A stretch of 64,000 nucleotides of DNA from Theodoxus fluviatilis (taxonomy: Eukaryota > Mollusca > Gastropoda > Cycloneritida > Neritidae). Positions 49,201 through 62,000 of this stretch are shown in pieces (within the stretch, counting starts at the first letter, position 1; the number at the start of each line of letters is the position of its first letter). The stretch covers positions 31,001 through 95,000 of the forward strand of contig JAWQFJ010016620.1 of assembly GCA_034096865.1 (NCBI GenBank), read 5' to 3'. A program made the position numbers and the translations under genes. The notes beneath the pieces were generated by a model. It was not told the DNA's origin, did no database searches, and saw only the letters and a program-made list of their open reading frames with translations.

Positions 49201-49589
49201 TAAATAAGCATCTATACCTCTTTATTTCTTTTATTGGAACAATTCCTGAACAACTTGAACTATAAATGGCTAGTAAAACTCTGCATCACTGTTAATTAGC
49301 GTGGAAGTCTGTGTTAGATTTATGTTGTTGTTGTTGTTGTTGTTGTTGTGCATCATCTACATTAGTAAATGAGCAAGAGATGTCTACAAGACAAGTGTGC
49401 TGTACAGATGGTGGACCTGTGCTCACACTGCTGCTGTGCTTTGCAGGCATCAAGGCCAGGCTTGGACCCAAGCCAGCAGTTAGCAGCTCCTCTGAGGACA
49501 AGGCTGGGTCCCAGGCGCTCCGCAGCAGACAACCGCCTGCCTCCAGTCAGCAAGGTGTCTTCAGCCGCCTTGGCAAGAAAGTCGACTGA
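37549..49589 (+). CDS. C19orf47: C19orf47 homologue: SAM-like domain protein with repeated RLG motifs, complete, 8 exons, 389 aa
   Basis: Exons: 37549-37570, 38394-38602, 41720-41804, 42560-42652, 44475-44581, 45532-45769, 46560-46832, 49447-49589. All introns are GT...AG, all phases fit, and the total is 1170 nt including a TGA stop. The first exon is tiny (MATVGVG). Exon 2 encodes a SAM-like helical domain (WINFFTSAGIPAGDAANYAV ... VTRLGDIIAILKHAKQVH) closely matching human C19orf47, a protein of unclear molecular function and about 422 residues. The rest is low-complexity Ser/Pro/Thr/Ala sequence punctuated by repeated motifs: SSVFSRLGAD, SSVFSRLGDK, IKDRLGKK, IKARLGPK and a C-terminal GVFSRLGKKVD. 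The start is supported by the phase match and by the adjacent divergent promoter. Large introns contain piggyBac-type elements and long microsatellites. Confidence 0.94.
39467..40915 (-). mobile_element. Transposon-derived ORFs of unknown family, in C19orf47 intron 2
   Basis: The minus strand 40063-39467 encodes about 198 residues: an acidic/basic linker (PLKKKPRLCEEEAQSENDSL) then a compact C-terminal module WVAVYYDNMHYIGIVIDVLS ... VQFLRKTSRQNLYKYPDIED. I recall similar modules at the C-terminus of transposon-borne proteins in invertebrates. A second open frame at 40915-40619 begins with an N-terminus-like MAGCGEVSERDATQQQCSD and carries a Trp/Gln segment that is part of a triplicated block between the two. 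No catalytic domain is visible and no element ends were found. A spliced gene of host origin cannot be excluded. Confidence 0.45.
39971..40672. repeat. Triplicated block of about 210 bp
   Basis: The segment from GAGGCAAATYTTTCGAAGGT through TTTTGCGTCGATCTCT occurs three times: from about 39971, from about 40181 and from about 40468. The second copy is interrupted after CAATAACTG by about 76 bp that include an AAAG microsatellite (about 40287-40326). The copies differ at only a few positions. Confidence 0.88.
42088..42285 (+). mobile_element. SINE-like repeat with (ATCC)n tail, copy 4
   Basis: It starts CTCTGTGGGTTCAGGGTAAG and contains CGCATCTCCCTAC, GTGAGAGGCGAATAACTAGA, GTGACTTGATTTGCG, CAATGGCC and AGGCTGATAGGCC. 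It ends with four CATC units. It lies in the C19orf47 intron just upstream of exon 4. Confidence 0.72.
42772..43664 (+). mobile_element. piggyBac-like element, 893 bp, in C19orf47 intron 4
   Basis: TTAA at 42768-42771 precedes CCCTCTGCGCGCCAT. The right end read inward is CCCTCTGGACGCCAT (13 of 15 identical), followed by TAAA in place of TTAA. It contains a broken piggyBac transposase N-terminus (about 43026-43390). The rest of the transposase is missing. Confidence 0.8.
43026..43390 (+). pseudogene. Broken N-terminal part of a piggyBac-like transposase
   Basis: From ATG at 43026 there is an in-frame stop at codon 3, then the acidic piggyBac-type N-terminus LDPDEERIFEILFDSDSEEE. A frame change follows into SDSDDEIKIEPAQ, then another stop, then AFHLYFNNEVVDLMVDETNR YAGQ, which resembles the start of the piggyBac transposase core. 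At least two stops and a frameshift make it non-functional. The catalytic Asp residues lie further on in intact members and are absent here. Confidence 0.75.
44027..44285. mobile_element. piggyBac-type MITE, 259 bp, with intact TTAA duplications
   Basis: Flanked by TTAA at 44023-44026 and 44286-44289. The left end is CCCCTACCCTGG; the right end read inward is CCCTTACCCTGG. No coding capacity. It sits about 190 bp upstream of C19orf47 exon 5. Confidence 0.78.
45938..46140. repeat. (CTGT)n followed by (CT)n microsatellite
   Basis: A compound tract: CAGT/CTGT units to about 46047, CTGC units, then uninterrupted CT to 46140, followed by TG-rich sequence to about 46280. It lies in the C19orf47 intron between exons 6 and 7, with a pyrimidine-rich sense strand. 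Confidence 0.92.
46950..47270. repeat. Five diverged tandem copies of about 55-70 bp
   Basis: The phrase GATTGTCAAAAGGTGCTGTG then GTCTAATGAAATTGTCTTG recurs about five times with small differences. It is in the last C19orf47 intron just after exon 7, next to the piggyBac-like element. Confidence 0.8.
47321..49020. mobile_element. piggyBac-like element, 1.7 kb, with internal inverted duplication
   Basis: TTAA at 47317-47320 and 49021-49024 flank ends CCCTTTCCGACC (left) and CCCATTACGACC (right, read inward; 10 of 12 identical). The left subterminal region repeats a GACCGGATGCGACGCGCA motif. Only a transposase N-terminus remains, at 47980-48126 (MADDPAAIREGSDIEADSDE ... WFEFLEE, then a stop). 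It is present again in mirror image on the other arm of a large inverted repeat. It lies in the last C19orf47 intron. Confidence 0.85.
47917..48454. repeat. Near-perfect inverted repeat, 262-bp arms, 14-bp spacer
   Basis: Arms 47917-48178 and 48193-48454 are reverse complements with only a few mismatches noted (for example GTGAAG versus GAGAAG, GTAGAG versus GTGGAG). The spacer is 48179-48192. Each arm contains the same piggyBac-like N-terminal coding segment. The transcript could fold into a long hairpin. Confidence 0.92.
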
Positions 49590-52213
<2,624 letters not shown>

Positions 52214-52696
52214 AGGCTCGTTCAGGAGTACGAAGCGTTGCACGTATTTCACTCCTGAACAGCAATTTTGGGGCGTGATTCACTCAGCGCTGAGCAGCGC
52301 TGTGCATCACAGATCCAAGGTGATTCACACGATTTTCAAAATGGCGTCTTCGATCTTGCACTGGCCGTCGATGCGTAAAACCCCCCTCAGAAACATCATT
52401 TTGGGACTGGAACTGGCTTTATTTGCCCCAAGCGCTCTGTATGCACGAGTAATGGCAAGTAAGGATGACACAGTAGTGGACTTTGTTCATGCAGAATACA
52501 TTTAAATGTGCATAAAGGATGTCTGTGGCAAAGAAAACACTTTCTTAGCGTCTAGCAACACAACATGGGGCGCAGAAGATTTACCTCCCCTTAAGTGAAG
52601 AGCTGCACTAAATCTGTAGGTGTTCAGGAGAGGAAAAGAGCGCTCAATTGCCAACATGAAGCGCTCATGCAGCACTTTGTACTCCTGAACAAGCCT
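52214..52696. mobile_element. Short DNA-transposon-like element with GTTCAGGAGTAC ends
   Basis: The left end is AGGCTCGTTCAGGAGTACGA; the right end read inward is AGGCTTGTTCAGGAGTACAA, with similarity continuing a few bases. A second CACTCCTGAAC lies near the left end. No clear target duplication. Short open frames inside are unrecognised. Confidence 0.6.
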
Positions 52697-55255
52697 TGTG
52701 TGTGGGTTTTCCACTGCTAAATGCTCCATCAGTCTCTAGCCAAGGGTTGTTTTTGTACTGAAAGTAATGAAAAGCCCCCATCAACTTGTGGAGCAACCAC
52801 TTGTGTAGCCGGAAGCTCTTCTCAGGATTGCACCTGCTTATACAAGGGTTCTCCATCAGTGCCTATCCCTTAATTGTGTATATTTTTATCCCTTCAGTAA
52901 GAATTGCTTCCCTCTGGAAAACTTGGCCTTGTAGTGCAGTTGATTTAATTGCTGTTATATTTACCCAATTCCAGTGAACAGAAGCTGGGGCTACCTAGGT
53001 TTCTCAGCTTTCAAATTCATGCAACAATCATTGCATAGAACACCTTCCTGAAGGCAATATTACCTAAAATGAGTGAGTGGAGAAAATTGGTTTAACTGAT
53101 TGACCAATATTTCAGTTTAGATAGGTTTCATTGCCTTTATTGTTTGTTTCATTTTCCTTTCTTTTTCCAAATCTATGAATCATTTCTCATGAAATGCCCT
53201 CACTCATTTTACCTGACCTGAACAAAAATGGCTTTGTTGTGTTGGAAATCTGGGAGCTGTCCTGGGCATCAAGTTGCCTCTGCTTTCTGGTCAACTTATA
53301 TGAGGAATATCTGCACAGTCCTACGCATGCAGCAGTTAGTGCATGGTTTCATCAAACTTTAAGAGGCCTGGGATAGGTGATGTTCTGTCCATTGTGGATC
53401 CTCGACATTCATGACTTGAGTGCTCAGACACTGAAGCAGTTGAGATTCTCCGCAGACGTCCGTTTCAAATGCACTGAACAACAGAGAGTGCTTTTGTCAG
53501 CTTTGAGGAGGAGTAGCTGTTTCTTGCAAGGGAAGGGCTGCAGAAAGGCTGGGCATTCAGTGACTGAGGAGGGAATGCCAGGGCAGACAGTGAAATACTA
53601 GAGGTCCTCTGCAGCAATCATGTTTTGTGTGCACTGCAGGACAATTCAGAATTCTGCCATCATTCTGAAGGAGGACCACATACTACATGCAAAAGAAGCA
53701 CGAGACCTGGCTTGGCCCCAGATCAACAGACTAGCTTCTTGCTTGCAGACGCTGCAAGAATGACTGCTAGTCCCTAATGGAAGTGGGCAGCTACATGTGT
53801 TGCAGAGACCACTGTGACACTGATCCATTTGTCCTTCAGGACTGCAGGAACCTACCTACTACATGTACCACACAGGCATTGATGCACCGACCAGGTGTTC
53901 TCTACAAGTACTTTACCAGAACTGCCCCTGTATTTCTTGTTTTGCCTGCCCTCTCTCAGTTCATGCAAAAGGCAATTTCAGAAGCACCAAGATGGAAGGT
54001 CAAGGTATTACCCCTGTATCTAGCTTGGTGGCACTTCTGAGTGTAGTTTGTACAATGAGTGTTAACACTTCATAAGAGTTTCTGCACACAAATGGACATG
54101 TTGGCTCAATATGTAGACCGTCTACTCCCAAGTCAAATAGTACCCAATTTGTAAAACAATAATTTGCTAATCACTCAATTATTACAAAAATTGAAATAAT
54201 TATAATACTTAAACAAGCCAGCAAACTTCATAGCAAACATAAGTGAAATGTTTTATTTATACATCAACAAAGAAAGGTTGAGTGTTGTATCAAGAACCTT
54301 GACATGTACTGTTAAAATAATTTGCTGCACCTTATAAGTATCTAGCATGATAAATTTCTCCAGTCATGTTTGTATTCTACATCTGATTAATGCCAACTGA
54401 CACAGCATAGTCACACTTGAAAGGACACAGTTGTAAATCTGAGCGAGGGCCACAGCAGAGACAGAGAGAAAAGGAACAAAGTGCCAATCTGTCAATGAAA
54501 AGCAAAACATCTCTTGCACCACACAGGCATACATCAAGTACAAGAACCTTACAAGATGACTTCATCAAGGCGATACCAGTCATCAAGGAGATACCAGTCT
54601 AAGAAAAAAAGCAAGGTGAACCCAATGTTATACATCCTCAGTCAATTGTCTGACCTTCAGCTAGGACAACTTTCACTAGTTTGTGGATCACTGCACATAC
54701 ATACAACATGAAGGGGACGATGCTAAGTTTTCATTGAAATGCTAAACTTATTCTGCCTGGTGAGATAGGCAAGAACTTCCTGAATTTTTTTCATGAGAAT
54801 ATTTTCAATGGACCACAAAATCCATCCCCTACAATGAAGAACATTTTCAGACTAAAGTTTACATGACTCATATGCCAAGACTGATGCCTTTGAAGAAAAC
54901 GAGGTGACAAGGCGATGCATTTCTATTCAGTATTTCTCAGGTTCCACTTATATCCAATGAGAAGAATAAACCAGATATATATGTAATCAACAGAGTGAAA
55001 TGGAGACCAAAGTATTTTTCACAAAGATGTTGTAAAACAGCTACTGCGAGACATATGTCAATTGACGAACAACAATTATAACTGACGTTGACTGATTTGA
55101 GCAAACAGATATGAAAAACAAGCATGTACACCTGCACAGAAATTCACACCGATGTCTTCACTTAATACCTCATTTGCGGCTTCTCTTTAAAAAGAAGCAT
55201 GCCATGAATATTCAGAAACTACATTTGACTGCTAAAGAAGATGAAAAAAAATGTA

Positions 55256-55280
55256 CACACACACACAAGCGCACGCGCGT

Positions 55281-55318
<38 letters not shown>
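55256..55318. repeat. (CA)n microsatellite
   Basis: A CA tract with a GCGCACGCGCGTG interruption near 55268. Confidence 0.9.
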
Positions 55319-55964
55319 CACACAAGAGCAACCTTAGTTTATTAAGGGGAAAGGATTTTGTACATGAAAATGTTAATATCCCTTTTTTTAAACAGCAGAA
55401 CAAAAATTGCTGGAATTTTTACAACACATGAGAAAGCTTGAATTTTTACAACCAAATACAAATGCAAGAATCCTGGTGCTTGTAACGTGAAATGTTCATG
55501 CACTGCTTTTTACAGTGTGAAAGATGACATATTAATGGCAAGAATATTGGGGGAGGGGGAACTGACTATGTTGTAATCTTTCCTTCTTAGCATCCTTTGA
55601 AATTTTACCTTTTTCATGCATTTACTAAACAACATACTATCAAATGGTTCAAACTCAAATCCACCACTGGAAACAAAGCATCATTGATACATCCAGCCCC
55701 CATCTCAATTTTCATGAGGCATTTCCCTAATAAAGATGCCTCTACAACAAAGTAGGTAGCTCATAGCAAAACTTAAAAAAATTTCTGCTCAGTGTGCTTT
55801 CAGTGTGGATGTTGTACAAGTCAAACTTGAATGTCAGTACCTTTTCTGGTGCCATTCACATACACACAAAAGCAGAGACAGATATATACTAATAGAGATA
55901 TATGTACTGCAAGAAAAAAAAAACCCAGAGGGACCTAGATCATCCAAACATGTGCAAGAGTGTT

Positions 55965-56470
55965 TCTAAAAGCTGGCAAGGTAGCTAGAGTAGGCTCTAA
56001 AAGCTGGCAAGGTAGCTAAAGTAGGCTCTAAAAGCTGGCAAGGTAGCTAGAGTAGGCTCTGAAAGCTGGCAAGGTAGCTAGAGTAGGCTCTAAAAGCTGG
56101 CAAGGTAGCTAGAGTAGGCTCTAAAAGCTGGCAAGGTAGCTAGAGTAGGCTCTAAAAGCTGGCAAGGTAGCTAGAGTAGGCTCTAAAAGCTGGCAAGGTA
56201 GCTAGAGTAGGCTCTAAAAGCTGGCAAGGTAGCTAGAGTAGGCTCTGAAAGCTGGCAAGGTAGCTAGAGTAGGCTCTAAAAGCTGGCAAGGTAGCTAGAG
56301 TAGGCTCTAAAAGCTGGCAAGGTAGCTCGAGTAGGCTCTGAAAGCTGGCAAGGTAGCTAGAGTAGGCTCTGAAAGCTGGCAAGGTAGCTAGAGTAGGCTC
56401 TGAAAGCTGGCAAGGTAGCTAGAGTAGGCTCTAAAAGCTGGCAAGGTAGCTAGAGTAGGCTCTGAAAGCT
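55965..56470. repeat. 31-bp minisatellite, about 16 units
   Basis: The unit TCTAAAAGCTGGCAAGGTAG + CTAGAGTAGGC is repeated about 16 times with only A/G changes at TCT(A/G)AAAG and rare single substitutions. There are no spacers. It is followed by CTAGCTAGTTAGCTAGG-like palindromic sequence near 56525. Confidence 0.95.
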
Positions 56471-59060
56471 CATCCAGAGGCTCCATATAACTAGGAAGCA
56501 TTGAGTGGCTCCATGCCTTAAAGCCAGCTAGCTAGTTAGCTAGGGAGACAGAGGGAGAGAAAGGGAGGGAGGGAGAGGAGTGAGAGGGAGGAGAGAGGAG
56601 CACAGTTAGAGACAGAGAGAATAAATGGCGAAGTTTAATCATGAAGGCAACATTCCATACTTATAAACACACTACTAGATGAATTTTCGACAGGCCTTAC
56701 TGCACACTTGGTCCAAGCATACTATGCTAGTGTCAAGTTCTTTCATTGTGGAAAAAAGCCGAGTTATTTATGTATCAGTGCGAAGTCCATTACAACAGTG
56801 AAAGATATCCTCAAAGACGGCAAACACACCTTTCTCAGAAAGACGTTATCAAACAATGTGACTATTTTTTTAATTCAACATAAACTAGGTAACATCTTCA
56901 AGATATATTTTCTTGTATAAAAAGTTTACATAAAATTTTCCATTACTGCTACTATTTATGATAATGTTACATGGGATTCTCATTATTTGGATTATTAAAA
57001 GAAAAATACCAGCAGAATCACACAGCATGCACATTTCTCTAGAAGCAGTTGCAGGAATATTTCAGGCAACATTAATGAATAAATAATCTGTGGCACTCAA
57101 TACTCCAGTCAAGCACATGTACTAAACTTTTAAGGGCATTAAACTCGTCTGCTCCTTTTGTACTTGGAAACTCCGAGACAGACGCGGGTCACAGCATTCT
57201 GGTAAATTCAACTCTGATGCACACCGGATCGGTGGAATCATGCAAGAATATATCAACCCCACTTCAATTTTTCCCCCCATGATTTTTCACTCGAATGTTT
57301 TCAGTCCCACTTATAACTAAGTCTCAACCTACAAAACACTGGGCATGAAGGTGAAGCAATGTTTAGCAGAGAACTATGTTTCAACCTAACTAAATTGGTC
57401 AACTGGTGCCTGTTGCATTCAATACAAGCAACATCACACATATAGCTAATGAGGAAAGAAGCATTTGTGTCCTGTATGAAAATGAGAGTATTCTGGCAGA
57501 AATACCAGCAAACTGTTTGATGTTCCATAATGGTGCAGAGTGATGAACATTATTCTATGCCTTGGACTCATGGATGTGAACATCCCCTTTGCTCAGAAGT
57601 CACAGCTGCAGGCATTAAAATACATCTCTCGCCATCACTGCCATGTACTGGTCTTTCATAGCAGCTACCACTGCCGTGCCACTAGCATCTGATGAACAAT
57701 GACTCAAAGACCAATCTATTCCCCATGGCTACAGACCAGACTGCCTCAAGAAGTACAAAACATGTTTTCATTAGTGATGAAAAATGGCAGTCAAGTCATT
57801 CTGACCAGGGATTGAACCAAGGCACCCAACAGCCTCACGCAACGGCCAGCAGGTCAAGCCTTTACAACAAATCCCAGATCTTAAAAAAGATGGCTTCATT
57901 AGCATAGTTAGTCATTCGCCTGTGGTCAGTGTTAACAAGACCCTTTCTATGTGTTCTTTCACAAGGATAACAATGTGTTTTTATTACCTTTTCATGTTTT
58001 TTAGATTCTACATTCCATAGCTCAGTGATGGAAAAACGCAGTGAAGCAATCATATTACAAATGATGTCTAAACTATACAAACAAAATAGAAGTGAAAACG
58101 AATAAAACATAAATTCAACATAAAAATTCCATCATACACAGACCACAGAGAGCAAAAACCATTCCATGTGTGAATGACATGGGTGTGTAGGAGTTTGCAT
58201 GGAAGAAGCACACTGAAGTTTGAAGTTTGCAGGGCACACTTCTTCCTCTCCCACCTCCTACCAGCCTGCAGAATTGCTTTGCTGAATTTGTCAGTGCACG
58301 CATACTTTGCATATGAGTTTCAGGTGACACAGTCTATCAGTTCCACACCAGAGTGCAATGCAACTGAGTATTATTCATAGTGACCACATCCACAGAGAGG
58401 GAAAGAGTTGCATTTTTCTTCATCAATCATTTTGCTGGTTACATGTTCAAAACTGCTCTGACCTGCTCCATCATAAGATTCCCATTCCATCTTGTATTGC
58501 TTAACAAATCAACTGCAATTATCCTCCATTATGTAGCTCTTCTGAAAATAATCCTTGTTGCCCCAGATAAAAAAGATGTCACAAGATATGCATCACTGAC
58601 TTCGCCATTCTGATTTGCATTATCACCAGGCCTTCAGATTGCATTGACTCAGAGGCTGCCCTTATTCCATCAACACAGCAAGTACACCACAGGTATGGTA
58701 CAGCTATTCAAGACATCACATGCACCCAAGGCAAGTTCAGAATCAACAAAAATGTACATAACGTTATCAACACTGAATCATCTACCAACTCTGCCATCAA
58801 TATTGTCCAGTTGTTCTTATCCTGTACCTCAACCTTGTCCCTAGAATGTAGAAGTAGTCTTGTTTCAAACCTTTTTTTAAAAACTCATCTCTACAGGCAT
58901 ACCTCTGCAGGTGCTACATTCAGCTAGAGCTCATCAACAACTGCAAGAAACAGTTGGCCAATTATGCCACCATCTACCTCAACTTGCCAGGAGTCTATCA
59001 GGACAGACAGGACTGGATTGCCTCATCTGCCCTGCACCTGTGGGGAAGACTGACAGTCAC

Positions 59061-62000
59061 CTATAACCTTCCCTTAAAGCGCATAAATGCAACTGCACCA
59101 ATACCAGCGACAGCAAGAATGCCAATTGCAACCACTAATTTCCAGCTGGAGCCACCACTGCCCTCTTCTTCGTCCCTGGCTGATACTTTCTCCTTGGACC
59201 GCTGTTGCTGGGAGGCAGCACTCTGAAAGGAGAGACAAATCTTCACTCACAAATGACACAAAGCAAGCTCTTTAATAATCATACCCAGCTCCCATCCATG
59301 CTTGACCCACCCCCTGATTTAATGCATCGAATGCAACTATCATTCTTCACAGGAAACATCTGGATATTGATCTTCAGAATGCAGAACACCCTTAGATGTT
59401 TATAACCCAAAATTGGCTACAGCAACTGTGTCAAGAACCACTCAACATTTGCTCACTTGCAATTTAGAATTTCTCATACCTGTGACTGTATGACCCCTTA
59501 AAAAAATTGCAAAATGACCACACACACAAACAAGAAGGGCAAAGCCCATACGACTCACATGCTTGACCTTGACCTTTACATGACCTTGACCTTCAGGTGA
59601 CCTTCAAGGTCAAGGTCAAACAACCAAACCTAGCAATGACATCATACACTAAGAACTACTTTACACATTTTTCCTACCAAAATACATGTAACCTTGACCC
59701 AAGGTCAAGGTCATCCAAGGTCATGCAACACAAAGCTGATAATTCAAGACATAGGAAGCACAATGGTGCTTATTGGCACTTTCTACCATGAGATATGGCC
59801 ACTTTTAGTGGTTCACTACCCCATTTTGGTCACATTTCATAAGGGTCAAAGTGACCTTGACCTTGATGATATGTGACCAAATGTGCCTCATGATGAAAGA
59901 ATAACATGTGTACTACAATGTTATGAAGTTTGGAAGAGTTATCTTCCATAGTTCAGGGTCAAGGTCACTTCAAAATATGTATACAATCCAACTTTAAAGA
60001 GTTCCTGTGACCTTGACCTTGAAGCAAGGTCAGGTCACTGTGTATGTTTTTGAACGCCTTGTCATCCTACACTATCATGCCGAATTGGGTGTTGACAGAC
60101 TTAATAGTCTCCGAGAAAAATCCAACGTTAAAGTTTTTTACGGATTAAAGGACGCCTGGACGCCTGGTCTGCCCGGACGCCCGGACGGACGCCCGGACGG
60201 ACAACAAAGGTGACCTATTATGAAAGTATAACATGTGTACTACAATGTTATGAAGTTTGGAAAGGTTATCTTTCATAGTTCAGGGTCAAGGTCACTTCAA
60301 AATATGTATACAATCCAACTTTAAAGAGCTCCTGTGACCTTGACCTTGAAGCAAGGTCAATCAAGTTGGTATCAAAAGATAGGGATTACTTTGCCCTATA
60401 TACCATATATAGGTCAGGTATCCAATCTCAAAAACTTCTGAGAAAATTGGGAAAATGTGAAAAATGGCTGTTTTTTAGACAACATTTATGGCCCCTGCGA
60501 CCTTGACCTTGAAGCAAGGTCAAGTCACTATGTATGTTTTTTGAGGCCTTGTCATCATACACCATCATGCCAAATTGGGTGTTGATAGACTTAATAGTCT
60601 CCGAGAAAAATCCAACGTTAAAGTTTTTCACGGACGCCCGGACGCCCGGACGGACGACACGGGTGAGTACATAGACTCACTTTTGCTTCGCATGTGAGTC
60701 AAAAACCTCTCCTAAACGTGTCCTACAGCAGCATGGCATGTTGTCTTCCTCAGGGGCAAAGAGAGAAAAGACTCATTTTGTGTGTAAAGTGCATTGTGGC
60801 AATGTCAATCAATCACTTTGGCCTCTTGTTGAAAACACCATGTCAGGTGAAGAGCGACAGCATGACAAGCAGCAATGAACAACCTTATATAAAGTGTGAC
60901 TTTGAAAACTTGGAGTTGGAAGACAGGTGTTACCCAAGCTGTATGTTGAAGCAAGCTATATGCTGAAATAACTACTAGACATATTCTATAGTTAACATGT
61001 TGTATCAGCATACTGCCAAGCACTTTTGTGTACAGCAAAATACAGAACCCTTAACATTGAAAAAGTAACTGTCTCAGTGATGAGTCAAATTCAAGACAAC
61101 AAGGAATCAGTATAACTTAAAACACAAGAAGTTCAAACTCCACTGTAAATCTACATTTTGGCACTTAATGTGCACTGACAGAGTGACATGGTTCAAGTCT
61201 GTTGACTGTCAGGACTTTTTCCATTGTAGACCTTTAGACGTAATGGATAGTCCCTTTTGATACACTATACAGGATTTTCCTTCAGAACCTTTCCTTTTAG
61301 AGATCTCCATCCAAAAAGGAGGAGGGAGAGCTTTGCTATGATATTACTGTAACTGTGCAGCAAACATGCAAGGTGGTGCAGAGGTCAAAAGAACCACAAC
61401 GTGTTTGCAAGCATGCTTTTTTTTTAAAAGATTAGTTGCAAAAATGATGATGATCTGGAAGTACATGCATCTCAAACAGAACAGAAAGTAGTCACTGACT
61501 GCATTATAATGGAGGCAGTCATCTCATCTGCAGCCGCACTTTCAACTAGAAGGCATCAACTGAATACACTGGCAGCCGCTGGTGGAGGCAAGGCAAGCTA
61601 CACTGATTCGTGGGACAACAACCAAGCAAGCAGGGCACCCCCACCGTCCCCATACAGGAGTCATACTTGCAAGCAGGGTCACCCTGGGTCGTGGACACTC
61701 ACCTCAGCATGAAATGTCTCCAAGCCTTCACTGGCATCCTAGCCAAAGCCATGCAACCATTAGTTAGCAAATGTCATATTGGAGTCTCACAGAGAAAGAG
61801 AGAAAAGGATATGGGAATGGGGGTAGAAAGGGGAGAGAATGACTGAATCCACTTCACTGAACAAGGGTAATAAAATAGTCAAGAGAGAGAGAGGGGGAGG
61901 GAGAGAGTGGGGGGTGGGGGATGGGGTGGGGGAGGGGGAGGGGTGGGGGGTGGGGGAGAGAGAGACAGAGAGAGGGGGAGGGGGGATGGGAGGTGGGCGT

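Larger units (their letters stand above)
52697..59060. other. No gene recognised; probable long 3' flank of the SYNJ2BP-like gene plus simple repeats
   Basis: There are only short open frames without motifs, a CA repeat (55256-55318) and a 31-bp minisatellite (55965-56470). On the minus strand an AATAAA lies near 54253. A long 3' UTR of the minus-strand gene is possible but unproven. Confidence 0.4.

Noticed and set aside
55965..56470. CRISPR-like 31-bp repeats
   Set aside because: No spacers separate the repeats. It is a plain minisatellite.
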